Below are positions 20,409-31,858 of a DNA stretch of 44,600 nucleotides, one piece after another (the stretch's first letter is position 1; every line of letters begins with the position of its first letter). This DNA comes from Cytidiella melzeri. Lineage: Eukaryota; Basidiomycota; Agaricomycetes; Polyporales; Irpicaceae. The stretch is from the NCBI GenBank assembly GCA_022592445.1, contig JABYQR010000354.1, positions 1 to 44,600 on the forward strand. The letters are read 5' to 3'. A program made the position numbers and the translations under genes. The notes beneath the pieces were generated by a model, which saw only the letters and a program-made list of their open reading frames with translations, did not search any database and was not told where the DNA came from.

Positions 20409-21107
20409 TGTAACAGTCAAGGTTACACTCACCAGATAGTTGTTAAACTTGAGGAGGAGATAAGGAGATAGAGAGTAGAGTGTTGGTGAGAGTGTGTACT
20501 TTGGAGTACAAAGTAGTCCTTTATCAACAGAGTGGATAAGACTGAGGGGATATGCCCTCAGGAGTGCCTCTATATATACATGAAGGGGAGGACCCCAGGT
20601 ACTACCCTAAAACCCCTAATACCTACATGAGTAAGCAAAGTAATCTACCTTACTAAGCATGCCCTATGCCCTAGTGGTGCCACTTCAATAATCAACCAAT
20701 AGCAATTGTTCCCATGACCTGACCCCATGACCCAGCTCCAAGGCTAGACTTGTTCTAGCTTGTTCTAAGACAAGGCTAGACTTTTCCAGAAGGTTCCAAG
20801 AACTATGACATCATCTAATGGAATGTTCTATGCTATGACATCATAGTTCCAGCATGTTCCACAATGTTCCAGAGAGTTCTATCATGTGATACACAGATAA
20901 GGAAAGGAGCGCATCAGCGCATCAATTGATAGGCACTGAGAATAAGCGCCAGAATAGGCGCCTGATAAGCGCCAGATAAGCGCTGGATAAGCGCCTAAAT
21001 AGACGCCGGATAAGCGCTGGATAAGCACCTGATAAGTGCTTATATATTCCCAATAATACCGTTGCCTGGTAAGGCAAGTCTTGTAGAAACATTGAAAATC
21101 TGTGACA
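20409..21107 (-). repeat. 5' LTR of element D
   Basis: Minus-strand LTR starting TGTCACAG at 21107 and ending ACTGTTACA at 20409, 699 bp. It is an inverted copy of the solo LTR at 21463-22187. It contains a 10-11 bp minisatellite (ATAAGCGC units, 20935-21045), a TATATATA promoter and the self-primer. D's primer site and ORF1 follow in order, which identifies it as the 5' LTR. No matching target duplication is visible at the outer side. Confidence 0.8.
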
Positions 21108-21333
21108 CTCAGACTCCGTTTGGAACCCCGCTGATCTTTTTCTTGCAGGTTATCACATGATTTCTGGATATCTGGTTGTACCAATTACATAGCTTGCCAG
21201 CGGCTGCTGCCGCATGTGGCTGATTTCCCCTCTCACTGACGGCAAAACCTGTAATGGTCAGTGGGTGAAGCTCTGCCAACTTCACCCCAGAGATAAACCT
21301 GATTTAGAGAATTCAGACCTTCCAAATGTTCCA

Positions 21334-22417
21334 CACAGCATAACGGTGGTGTTGTTTCCTCCAGGAATAACATGGTAAACATGTAGAAACAATCAAGTGT
21401 ATTCTCCATAGTTTCCATTGCCAATAACATGGAAATAATGAAACCGGTTAACCAAATATTTCTGTCACAGATTTTCAATGTTTCTACAAGACTTGCCTTA
21501 CCAGGCAACGGTATTATTGGGAATATATCAGCACTTATCAGGTGCTTATCCAGCGCTTATCCGGCGTCTATTTAGGCGCTTATCCAGCGCTTATCTGGCG
21601 CTTATCAGGCGCTTATTCCGGTGCTTATTCTCAGTGCCTATCAATTGATGCGCTGATGCGCCTCCTGTCTCTGATGCGCTGATGCGCTCCTTTCCTTATC
21701 TGTGTATCACATGATAGAACTCTCTGGAACCTTGTGGAACATGCTGGAACTATGATGTCATAGTATAGAACATTTCATTAGATGATGTCATAGTTCTTAG
21801 AACCTTCTGGAAAAGTCTAGCCTTGTCTTAGAACAAGCTAGAACAAGTCTAGCCTTGGAGCTGGGTCATGGGGTCAGGTCATGGGAACAATTGCTATTGG
21901 TTGATTATTGAAGTGGCACCACTAGGGCATAGGGCATGCTTAGTAAGGTAGATTACTTTGCTTACTCATGTAGGTATTAGGGGTCTTAGGGTAGTACCTG
22001 GGGTCCTCCCCTTCATGTATATATAGAGGCACTCCTGAGGGCATATCCCCTCAGTCTTATCCACTCTGTTGAACCAGGACTACTCAGTACCCATCAGTAC
22101 TTCGCTCACCACCACTCTTACTCTCTATCTCACCACATCCCCCTCAAGTTAACCAACTTATCTGGTGAGTGTAGCATTACTGTCACAATTTCCGCCAGAA
22201 ACTCTCCGGAAATCACCTCAATATTACCACGCGACTTCATCATTGTTTCCTTCCCGAGTGGACAGTGATTTCCGGAGAGTTTCTGGCGGAAATATTTGGT
22301 TAACCGGTTTCATTATTTCCATGTTATTGGCAATGGAAACTACGGAGAATACACTTGATTGTTTCTACATGTTTACCATGTTATTCCTGGAGGAAACAAC
22401 ACCACCGTTATGCTGTG
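21334..22417. mobile_element. Long fold-back element (CACTA-like termini), carrying a solo LTR
   Basis: After removing the solo LTR, the region is a near-perfect palindrome: left arm 21334-21462 plus 22188-22216, right arm 22265-22417, loop of 48 nt (22217-22264). Outer ends are CACAGCATAACGG and CCGTTATGCTGTG. The flanks show a possible 3-bp CCA duplication. CACAG/CTGTG ends with 3-bp duplications would fit a CACTA-type non-autonomous DNA transposon, but this is tentative. No coding capacity is visible. Confidence 0.6.
21463..22187 (+). repeat. Solo LTR of the D family
   Basis: TGTCACAG to ACTGTCACA, 725 bp, flanked by ATTTC at 21458-21462 and 22188-22192, so it is a genuine insertion reduced to one LTR. 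TATATATA starts at 22018 and the self-primer CAGTCTTATCCA at 22052, again 34 nt apart. It carries the same GCGCTTATC minisatellite (21527-21650) as D's LTR, in inverted orientation relative to it. Confidence 0.9.
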
Positions 22418-22702
22418 CCAACCCTGTGAAATGTGCATTTGTCAACCACTCTGCAATTTCAAGTACACTTGGTCGGCTTGCAGGTTATCTTCTTGTGTTG
22501 CATGCATGACTCAGTGGTTAATTACTCAGTGGCTGTATTTTTGACGCATCTAGATGGCTGACCTAGAAAGTTGTCGCATTTGCAGTTAAACACATGCCAT
22601 AGCCAGCAATGTATGTGCAGTTGTGGTAAATTCTACTTCATTTTGGTCTAAAGCATAGTATTTGGATGCTAGTTTGTAACAACGGTATATATGTGTATTC
22701 TG
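22418..22702. other. Spacer without recognised feature
   Basis: AT-rich sequence between the fold-back element and the decayed gene. No reading frame, repeat or RNA gene could be supported. Confidence 0.4.
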
Positions 22703-24132
22703 TTAATTATCTCTAAATCCAGCATCTGCTGAGAAGGTCTCGATATTAGTGAGGAAAGTGTTTGCAGCTGATTTAGTTTGTCGCAGCCGTGACTTCCATT
22801 CACGGTTGGACACCGGGGTTGCTGTTCCTTCAACAATGTCCTTTAATTGTTTCTGAAACCAGTCCTCTGCCTCCTGAGACCAAAATCCTACATTGAGCCC
22901 TGAGTCGAGCCGCGTATTGTGTATTGGCCACCATGTCACAATTGATCCATGGTCTGCTGCTTGTGCTTGGTAATCAAGTCAGTCTATGTATGACCTCATA
23001 AATTGACATGCCACATACGGGTTTGTACACGGTATACACCTGAAATGACATACTGCTCCTGCAATGTCAGTGTGGCTTCAGCGTATGAATCCCGGTTTGG
23101 CACTATCCGTTTGAGGTGAACATGACCCAAACGTTCGTTGACAGGTGGACCTTCCAGGACGTTGTTTATACTACATACTCCCCAAGCAAGACACCACGCA
23201 ATGCCACCCTGAGTAAGTGCCGTTTGTCAGCAACACCTTCCAGCAGGTTGTCTCGAACTCGAATGTACGCCTTATAGTCTTGCATTGTGAGATCAGTGTT
23301 GTGTGGTTTGACACCAAGTCCTATGGGAGCGTTGTCAAGTATCATGTTGGTAGGTATAGTATTTTGTGGAAGAACTGTGTCAAATGGTATCGGGGAAATG
23401 ATTCTGACTGGAATTCCACGTGCAACGAATGCAACCAGCAGCATTGACAAGTCTGACCCAAAGCGAGCCCTTCATACATGTAGGACTGAAACTGCGTGTT
23501 GGATCAGCAGACTCCAGCCAGCTGTGCAACATGCTGGCTTTGAGTTGATTGATTCCACCCTATACCATGCAGATTTACTTTCTCCGTCATCAAATTTTGA
23601 CACTGCAATGAAGGATCTGCTAGTGTCTGCCTCCAGTCCATGTTCCTCCGCTTCTGGGGTCATGTCACATATCTCAGCCGGCGGTAACTCGCGCGCCTGG
23701 ACGTATGCAACAAAATCCGCAGCTGCGAGCAAGATACCGTTATCAATGCTGTCAGATCACGTCCATAAGCTTGGCACAATCTCTTTCTGGCAACCAGCTC
23801 TGAGATTCAGTTTTATGTGGTGTCCATTCTCCATCAGGACGAGTAAATCCATATTGTAAAGTGAGGAGTTTGGTTATGGAAGGAGTGATGGCTGCTGAAA
23901 AAGCTTTGTTATGCAATACATCCCCACTGTTGTTGTCATCTAGCAGCAGTGCCGTTGACTCCTCTTGCAACATGGAAGGTAGTGAACCTTTGGATGTGTG
24001 CATGTTGTCAGCAGTTGTGAAGGGAACCTTTGGAGAAGTGTTGCTGTGAGATTGAAGACGCAGGAACTCTAGTTCTTCCAAGTTTCTGATTGGTGTGGAC
24101 ACCGTTGGGAGATGTGTGGTGCTCTGAGCCAA
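22703..24132 (-). pseudogene. Decayed conserved fungal protein of unknown function
   Basis: Three minus-strand blocks read like one protein: 24132-23752, 23732-23166 (open across a single TGA at 23472-23474, followed by RARFGSDLSMLLVAFVARG) and 22939-22703 (TWWPIHNTRLDSGLNVGFWS). The pattern, with GIPVRIISPIPFDT and GLGVKPHNTDLTMQDYKAYI, resembles anonymous proteins common in mushroom-forming fungi, as far as I recall. Frames change between blocks and the stops suggest a pseudogene. No catalytic motif is recognised. Confidence 0.45.
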
Positions 24133-24629
24133 CTGTATGGTGACTTATTTGTTGGCAAAGCCAGGGAGGGCACATGCTGAGGTACTATGCACACAGTAGA
24201 GTATGCGCAATGGGGAGATTGAAAGTCAAAACACACAATACGCGCAGCAAAAGTACACAACTAAGTAAATGATGAGGGTTGGCAATGAATCCGCTTCCTC
24301 TGTGGTCGGTGCAAGAAGCCTTTGGACACTTTGTAAAGCGGTCGCATTGACCGTGCAACTCATTACAACGTGTCTAAGAGCAGCGTTGCCATGAGCAAAG
24401 ACAAGAGCAACGAGGAAAACACACATAATGGTGGGACTCAATGTTATGCAGAGCAGGGAGGAGACATGTCCAAGTTCTTGTCCAATATTCCGGCATCGTG
24501 AACCCATCTGCTGTTCTGCGTTAAATCCCTGTTGGAAGTAGAGTTCTCTGCGTTTATTACAAGCCGATCGGATCACGTGATTGGCACCAAACATCCGAGA
24601 TCCTTATCCTCGCACAGCCACATCCTCAA
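24133..24629. other. Spacer without recognised feature
   Basis: Small open frames here (for example a hydrophobic one on the minus strand) have no homology that I recognise. Possibly U3-proximal sequence of the following LTR. Confidence 0.3.
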
Positions 24630-25147
24630 CTTGTCACACGGTCCAACACCAATGTTCCTCCAATTTACCTTGTGCTCGCTATCACCAGTCTCATCAGTTG
24701 TAGATATCCCTTTGTACTCTTTCTCCGTATTTCCTCTGACTCCAATCATTTGCCTGATCTAGTCCTCTCTTGTCTCGGACCTTACACGCATGCCTTATCG
24801 GACTTACAACTTCTAGTACTATATAACCAGACTCAATTGTACAGTAGAAGTTTAAGTTCAAATATTGATAAGATTCCTATCCTATTCCTACCTCTTCATT
24901 CAACTTCACTTGCTGAAGTTGTCTTACTCGTCGTTGCCCGACTTCTGTTCTGAACTCTTCCTCCAACTTCGTCTTCGCCGACCCCGAGTCTCCAAGGCCG
25001 AACCCTTGATCTTGCTAAGTCAAAATCCGAGTCACCGAGGATTCACGAGAGGCGCAACTTACTCAGTTGAGGCCAATTGACTCTTACAGCTCTCCCTGTT
25101 GCCTACTCCAATTGTCAACCCGATTAGCATCATCAGACTTCACGACA
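24630..25147 (+). repeat. Probable 5' LTR of element I
   Basis: Placed by TGTCACAC and TCACGACA ends, a TATATAA box at 24820-24826 and the gag that follows. AAGTTCAAATA at 24854-24864 begins exactly 34 nt after the TATA start, and its 11-nt reverse complement TATTTGAACTT occurs at 25178-25188. That match lies about 30 nt inside the proposed LTR end rather than 2 nt, so the right boundary may be wrong. Confidence 0.4.
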
Positions 25148-25214
25148 TTGGTGTTCTTGTATCAGTTCTTATCTGTATATTTGAACTTCACCCTCGTAAT
25201 CCTCTCACCAGTTT

Positions 25215-25824
25215 ATGGCAACTCGCGTACAGACCAGATCCGAAACCCGCACCACAGCAGTAGTGACCGAATCAGCATCCGCACTCTCACCCGCTGCTTG
25301 CCAAGCCACAATCATGTCTAGAAACTCATCTCCTGCCCGCCGCCAGACGCCCTGAAGGATCCAAGAGCAAGGGGAAGGGAAAGGACCCCAACCCCGGTCC
25401 CAATGGTGAAGGTGGAGGTGGAGGAGGTGACAATGGCGATGGTGATGGTGAAGGTGACAATAATGACGCCGAGGATGGCGGGAACCCGATTGAACAACTA
25501 ACAGTATCTATCACCAGAGCCCTGAGGAATAACTTGTCGGGAACCTCTGCCAAATTCCGCGTCCCTGATTCCTTCGACGGCTCCAATCCCGCCAAACTCC
25601 GAAACCTCCTCACTCAGTGCAAAGTCTACTTCCGCTCAAGCCCCTCCAAGTTCAACACCGGTCAGAAGAAGGTCATGTTTGCCTTCTTCTATTTGACCGA
25701 CACTGCTCTCAAGTGGTTTGAATTGAAGTTCCTCCAGTACCAGCAATGGGAGGACACCCACTTTAACCAATTACAATTCCTGAAGAATGAAGAAGAATTG
25801 TTCCAGTGTGCTCCAGCACATTGA
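25215..25824 (+). pseudogene. Gag of gypsy element I, frameshifted and truncated
   Basis: ATG at 25215 opens MATRVQTRSETRTTAVVTES. The frame is lost near 25350 and resumes one base off with a Lys-rich then Gly/Asp-rich linker, and then the gag core FRVPDSFDGSNPAKLRNLLT and KVMFAFFYLTDTALKWFELK. This is the retrotrans-gag fold of a non-chromodomain-type gypsy, distinct from Gag in B, C and J. It breaks off at 25824 in unrelated sequence; no zinc knuckle or pol follows. Confidence 0.7.
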
Positions 25825-26977
25825 TGCCTACTCAGATGTGACCTTTTTGTCCCCAAAAGTGTGGGAATTTGATGGCAGGATACAGACAGTAACAGTGTCA
25901 GTAGAAAAACAATGAATACAGCTGATGGCATCACACCGGCCTTGTTATCAGCCCTTGATAACTTTGTATCAGATCACTTTTGCAATTAAAATGCAGTGTT
26001 TGATTTTTACACACTGCATATGGGCACAAATCTGTACATAAAATACACCATTGGATAGCCCTATCATTTGGCAACATCCTGGTACAAACATCCTGTCAAT
26101 TGCAGTGAAATTGAGCAAGTTATGGCCAGTCTACTGAAAAAAGTCATCCAGACTCAGATTCAAACTCCACTCCTGCTGGCAAATGATGTCAAATTCTGGT
26201 CAGGTTGATGTGCAGCAATATACAGACATTGCTTGCTCTGTGAACAAGGAATACAATAAGAAGACATGCCACACATAGTGTTGGCTCTGAGCAAGAATTA
26301 CCAGTACTTTGGAAGCTAAGTACAAATTCTCAATCGCTACATTCTTGAACAATGGGGGAGTTCAGAGTAGGTTGATTACCAGTGATTCCGGGTCTGATTA
26401 AGTGGTGATTTTTCTTGCCGTCAATTTGCTTAATCAGACTATTAATGAGAGTGCACTCTGAACACCCCATCACACAGTGCTGATTCTGCCTGATTCTCCA
26501 ACACAACATAAGTAATTCACTGTAACACAACATAAGTAATTTTCTCATGATCTCAATTCGGTCTTTTTTATTATTAAAGAAATCAATGTTATTAAACGTC
26601 GGCGGAGCCAGAGACGGTAAAAACATAAAAGTATACACATACTACTCTACGTGTAACAGGGAGACTCTTGAGCCCAGACGCGCGAGACACGCAAAGTATG
26701 TACGCTATCACATTATAAAGACTTAGTTATTGGTAGGAGCGTGATCGAAAGTGAATGCAAGAGGGTTATCAATGAAAAAAGAATAGAGCGCAGGGTTGGG
26801 ATCAGCAGAGTTCTTCAAGAACTCCAGGAAGTTGCGTCATAGCCGGTAGTACCGAGTACACTAGTTCAGTATATGTACGCGCGAATAGACAACGTTGCAC
26901 TCGTCGCACTGAATGTTCTCGTTTGGGAAGAAGCGCGATCTGTACTCCCCGGTAGGTGCGTAGTTCAGAATAGCTTG
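25825..26977. other. AT-rich intergenic stretch
   Basis: No gene is supported. A direct 18-bp repeat (AACACAACATAAGTAATT at 26500 and 26524) is the only local structure seen. Short open frames have biased, non-protein-like composition. Confidence 0.4.
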
Positions 26978-27689
26978 TGTTACAAACGGTCTTCACACCC
27001 TATTATTTTTCTTTACTTCTTCAATTACCTTGATAACTAGTTATCTTCTTTACAATTGCCTCGATAATCCAACTCGTCTTTCCTCCATCATTCCCTGACC
27101 CACATCGCCTCCATTCAACACGGACTATTATATTATCAGTTGCCTTCTGATGTCCATTCAAACCTCGGACCTAACTCCGATTGATTACCATTGCTTTGGT
27201 TCAACCCTCGGCCTTTCCATACCTCCGTTACCACTCCATCGGGTCCAACCCCGTTTATCCACTGTTTCGGATCCAACTCCGTCTATCCCCTGTTTCGGGT
27301 TCAACCCCTTCTCTATTGATCTCTGCCTCATGTTTCACGTTTCTATTGTTCCTTGTTTCCGCACCTTGACGGTCTTTTCTCGCATTGGCTTTCCAGAGTA
27401 GTGGCTGTTCTCTCTGTATTGTTCTTCCTTTCTGTTTCTCCGATTTGCTACCACTACCTCGGACTGGTCCAAAAGTAGTCAGGTCAACATGTATAAATAG
27501 CCGCTAGACATGGGGCTAGAACCTCAGTCTATCCACTTTGTATCAATATTCCTTCTATCAAACCATCATCTGTCTGCCATTGTGCTTGACAGCGACCGCG
27601 CGGCCTAGACCATCATCAGACCTTGAGTGTAGCTACATCAGGGGGTTCTGACCTGACAACTTGTCCCTTGACGATAGTTGGTCTTAACA
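26978..27689 (+). repeat. 5' LTR of element J
   Basis: TGTTACAAACGG to GGTCTTAACA, with inverted ends TGTTA/TAACA, 712 bp. TATAAAT begins at 27492 and the self-primer AGTCTATCCA at 27526, 34 nt apart. Degenerate ~28-bp tandem units built on GGATCCAACTCCGTCTATCC lie in U3 (27235-27315). The end is fixed by the primer site that follows. Confidence 0.65.
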
Positions 27690-27691
27690 TT

Positions 27692-27701
27692 TGGATAGAC
27701 T
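27692..27701 (+). promoter_or_regulatory. Self-primer binding site of element J
   Basis: TGGATAGACT, after CA-TT, is the exact reverse complement of AGTCTATCCA at 27526-27535 in the LTR. Same spacing from LTR end (2 nt) and from TATA (34 nt) as in D, with a different sequence. Confidence 0.7.
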
Positions 27702-28308
27702 CTTCTGGGTCTACCCCGTGCACCAAGAAGGTCAACTCAATTGGCAACAACTGTGGCCTGCTGCAATCCCTTGTCATCCTTGCTAGCCCTACCCTGGATG
27801 GGAAGCAGCAATTAGATACATCAGACATCAGAAGCATATGACAGTGGGAGCTGAAACATCCCTCCCCTGCTACGGAAAGCTGCACCTTTTCTACAAGAAG
27901 AAATGAGACGTCTATCTTGACCAAGACGACGAGTGGGAACATTGCACAGCCGACATTTGTCCTAATCGTGAACTAGCAAACCAAAAAGTAACACCGCTAC
28001 ACCCAGACTTTGAAGTTGTGGACATTGCCCAAGTTGAACGACACTTGCGAGAAGCCAAAAGACGCAACAAGAGACGAGCAGAAGTACCATCTGCTAGTAA
28101 CAAACCACCACAATCGTTAGAAGAACTCACAGTAGCACCAAAGCCAACAATGAGTACCCCTCAAGAAGTAATACAACCCGAAGGTACTGGGCAAACAGCA
28201 GGTACCCAAGCAACAGGGACTGAAAGAGAACAAAGGCCATTTACACCATTCACTACTCCTGACGACGACGACTCTTCAGCCCCAGATCCACATCGACCCA
28301 TCTTTTGA
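27702..28308 (+). pseudogene. ORF1 remnant and CPN segment of element J
   Basis: A short piece resembling the ORF1 C-terminal region (KKVNSIGNNCGLLQSL) lies right after the primer site, so most of ORF1 is missing. The CPN segment follows from 27868: CYGKLHLFYKKK, a TGA at 27904, acidic DVYLDQDDEWEH, then CTADICPN. The open frame continues with a Lys/Arg-rich then Pro/Thr-rich linker to TGA at 28306. No leader intron was identified here. Confidence 0.45.
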
Positions 28309-28365
28309 CCCTATGATAGGGAAGGTCATGAGAAAAGGAAACAATCAGACCCTTTCGACCCCAGT

Positions 28366-29201
28366 ACCCGTTTGACAGATATTCCGACGCCCCAACCAAT
28401 GACCAAGCACCACCTGAAAGCGAGTGGGAAAAGCTCAAACTCCGTGATCCCCAAGACTTTGATGGCAGAGCCGAGAAGTTTGACGAATGGCGGACCAACA
28501 TGTTGATGTACATCAGGATGCAGCCCAAGCGATTTGCTCTAGCCACACACAAGATTGTTTGCGTACCTAGCTACATGAACGGAGGAACGGCTGGACCGTG
28601 GGCTATGCTGAAGAAGAAACAATACCTGATGGAAGATTTCCCACACTGGAGAGAATTCCGCGATGAAGTTTTGATGTTCTTCCAGGACAAAGGACTTAGA
28701 GAACGAGCATTGGCCAAGCTTGAAAGAGCAAATCAAGGCTCAAGAACAGTCCAAGAGTACAACAACGATTTTTACGTATTGCTGGGACAATACAGCGAGA
28801 ACCGAGACAAAACAGCGGTAATGGCTTGGTACAAGTGCGGACTCAAGTGGAGCCTCCTTAACGCCCTTCATAATCTACACCATCAACCGGAGAACCTCGG
28901 AGAAATGATGATTGAAGCACTCCAGCTAGAAACAAACCGACAACTCCTGACACTCGATCTGGCTGCTCATAATGGCCGTGGCAGGAGTGAGGGGGGAAGT
29001 CAGTCTACTTGAACCCCCTACTCCAACAACAACCAAGCCACTGCAAGAGTTATGAACGCAGCAGACCGTGAGCGTCACTTCAGAGACAACCTGTGCTTCA
29101 GGTGCCATCAGCCTGGTCACAAAGCTAACAATCTCTCCTTCCATCCCGACTATAGGCCACTAGCGTTAGCAGGGCCGGCAAGCGGCAAGTACCATTCCTG
29201 A
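28366..29201 (+). pseudogene. Gag of element J
   Basis: The frame runs DPQDFDGRAEKFDEWRTNML, then MNGGTAGPWAMLKKK, WREFRDEVLMFFQD and RTVQEYNNDFYVLLGQY, the retrotrans-gag core. After a TGA at 29010 the same frame holds a degenerate zinc knuckle CFRCHQPGHKANN in which the last Cys is missing. The frame is out of phase with the preceding CPN linker. The element ends near 29201 with no pol. Confidence 0.75.
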
Positions 29202-31555
29202 AGACTTTGTGCATTTCTCACAATATCATCAATATCAATGAACTTGAGATCTTACACAGGTATCTTAAGCATCACAACATGTATAAATTGGTACAGTAAT
29301 AGTCAAACTGTATTTTTCTGTTGCCAAAATGTTTCAGTTTACATCACTCATGATTCCGTCATATTCAGTATGTCTACCTGTACTTATACCCTTGTGAAAC
29401 CACAGATCTCTGTTATCACTTACTATACAGGATGTATAGTGATTTTTTCCATAGTAAATGATGCCACGCAGTTTGTAATCATATCCGCTAATGTTCATGA
29501 CATGTTGAAATCTGAAAACCAGCTCTTGCTCTTATTGTTGGGTAAGTGCCTCGCCGGTGCAACTCACACTACGCAGAATTTCCCGGACTATACAGTTGAT
29601 CGGGAATTCAATCTAGAAGTACCTACATCATGTATCTAGAACTTGTCTTCTCTTCTACTAAGTGATTTACCTTGTCTTGCACGTGCCCAATCCTCACTCC
29701 AATAGCTCTATACACATTGCAATGAATGGCGGTGCATGATCAAATTTGTATATGTTCTCCGTTGTGCTGTGACAGTCACTGCATTTTCTTAGACTTTGTT
29801 CTCGTTCTCAATAGAGCTGTCATCCATGCAGAAGTAGTTGGAGCATTACACATTTCTGCTTGATTTGCTTTATCTCTCCATGCAGACCTTGTACATTGCC
29901 ACATTAGAGAGTTGAACAATAAGCTGGAAGATATATCTTCCTCACATAATATGCAGTATACAGTTTTCACAATATGGCTAACATCAGGTTTGAGTAGGAA
30001 TTCACATAATTCTCTAACATTATTGCCTGTTGTACTGATTGAGCACATACTTGGATCTTTCCGATAAAATTCAAGCTGTATACGGTCTTGAGCTTCATCT
30101 ATATCCTCTGAGTCAATATCTACACCTTCAAACATGTCACAAAATATTTTTTCAAACATTCATTTGTTGTTGATGTCAATTTATGCCATTCCTCTGGTGT
30201 ATACCTCATGATGCTTAATATATATAGTGGACAGACTACCAAATGCACAGCTATATGCTTGACCATTCCATGAAAATCCTGTAGGACCATTGATTACAGG
30301 TATACAGTCATTGATATTTTTTTCTGACATTTAGCAGGCCGGGTAGAAGTTTCCAGAGGTCCAGCTACTTCATGTCTACACTTATTATGAATACGAACAC
30401 CTTCTAGCTTACTCAGTTGACTGATCTGTACAGTACCCTGAGCAGGAATATATTGTCTGGCATCAGTATTAACTCCCAACGGTTTTTTCTTGGTAGCTTC
30501 AGGTTTAAATGTATATTGTTTTGTTGGTCACAAGAACTGAAAAGATCTTGATGCTGACCATCTTTGCTATGATTAGTATGATAAAAATCAATGTTGCTAA
30601 AGAAGACATACTGCAAGTTCATGAGCACCACGGCAATATTGGAGATCTTCCCACCACTCCAGCGTAGATTTTCCAGACAACTCTCCATCAAATAGGAATT
30701 CAATACACCAGCAAGCTTCAAGCTGTCATTTTAGCTCTAGTGATGCATGTAGGTGATGCTACTTAGAGTGTATACTAATAGTCATGCGTACCATCTTGCT
30801 GTCTTCATGAGTGCATCTCACAATGTAGAAGGTGTTAGTTGTGAATGCAAGACAATCAGGGACTCAGGATGAGCAAGAACTTGAACTTGAATCACCCAAA
30901 CATTGACTATATCATCAATTACCAGTTCATACCAATGAATACCAATACTAACCAATGCCAGTACTATTAAATACATATTCAATATCCAACATGTGACATT
31001 GGTATTCAATGGTAATCATAAATACAGCCCAGTTGGAATATTTAATGCTATTTGCTAAGCACTACTTCCAGGGTGAAAAACTCCATCCAGCCCTTGCACT
31101 GAGGGCTTGTTGTTGATTCCATGTAATCAGACCTCTCAAAATCTGTAGCATTTATAACATTTGCCAACAATTATATGCATGACATTTTTGCTGGTCCATG
31201 CCCTCAGTGTTACTTACATGTTACTTACATGTAAGTAACACCATTTACTGCCACATGTTTGTTAATATTGACTCACTGACAGAACCCTAGGTTCGAGACT
31301 AAAAACACCAGACATTCTTGTCCTTTGCTCCCAAAACAGGAAGGCAGCGCACGTGGCAGCGTGCAGAGGGTCAGAGACCAAGACTACTATGCTAGCTATG
31401 GATGGAGCGTTGCCTAGCCTGCCCCGCAGTGGCTTGCAATTGATGGCAGCCACATCTCACGCCTTCAAAAATTCTGACGTCCTTCAACAGAGCGCTGTAG
31501 AGCCAAGGTTAGCCATATGAGACATACAGGCTGAGTACCACAAATCCACTCGTCA
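29202..31555. other. AT-rich intergenic stretch with possible coding remnants
   Basis: Minus-strand frames at 29776-30159 and 30413-30721 look partly protein-like (MFEKIFCDMFEGVDIDSEDI; MESCLENLRWSGGKISNIAV) but give no recognisable family and are separated by stops. They may be decayed host or transposon coding sequence. A small direct repeat of TTACATGTAAG lies near 31215. Nothing else is supported. Confidence 0.3.
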
Positions 31556-31858
31556 TCAGCCAAGACAAGAGTCCCATTTACCGATAGACTCTCCCAACAC
31601 CCAGTGCATTGTCTGCAACCCATCCGTGTCATTTCTCTGCAACACCAAACTCCAGGTATCCTCAGACTTGTTACTTGGCACTTGCTGCTGCTTTGCGGTG
31701 GTCTGGCTGTACGTGACGGGAGACTGGAGGATGGCATGTCCTGTTACTGAAATAAAAGGGATCGAGGAACTGTGACGGGACAACAAGCTTTTGGGGCACG
31801 TACTCGGCTGCTGAGACTGTGTCGAGGACTCTGCGCAGGAAGGAACGCGGGATGAATC
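31556..31858 (-). pseudogene. RPP40: RPP40-like RNase P/MRP subunit, C-terminal part (split by element C)
   Basis: Immediately after the GAATC duplication the minus strand reads IPRSFLRRVLDTV, continuing the upstream half's HMCWKGF as in fungal RPP40 (WxGF-x-P-x-F-x-x-x-VLDTV). One base off, the neighbouring frame then reads SSIPFISVTGHAILQSPVTY and SEDTWSLVLQ, ending GESIGKWDSCLG at 31556. Either an intron or a frameshift lies between. RPP40 is a protein subunit of nuclear RNase P/MRP, which matures tRNA and rRNA precursors. Family recall is from memory. Confidence 0.6.

Noticed and set aside
20935..21650. CRISPR-like array from the repeated GCGCTTATC units
   Set aside because: Units are contiguous and degenerate with no unique spacers, in a eukaryotic LTR.
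20409..22187. One complete small LTR element bounded by the two D-type LTRs
   Set aside because: The LTRs are in opposite orientation and the right one has its own ATTTC target duplication, so they are not a pair.
24226..24594. Minus-strand frame with hydrophobic segments, possible membrane protein
   Set aside because: No conserved motif; position and composition fit spacer or LTR sequence.
29776..30721. Host gene on the minus strand
   Set aside because: Frames are short, out of register and match no family I recognise; kept only as a possible remnant in the spacer entry.
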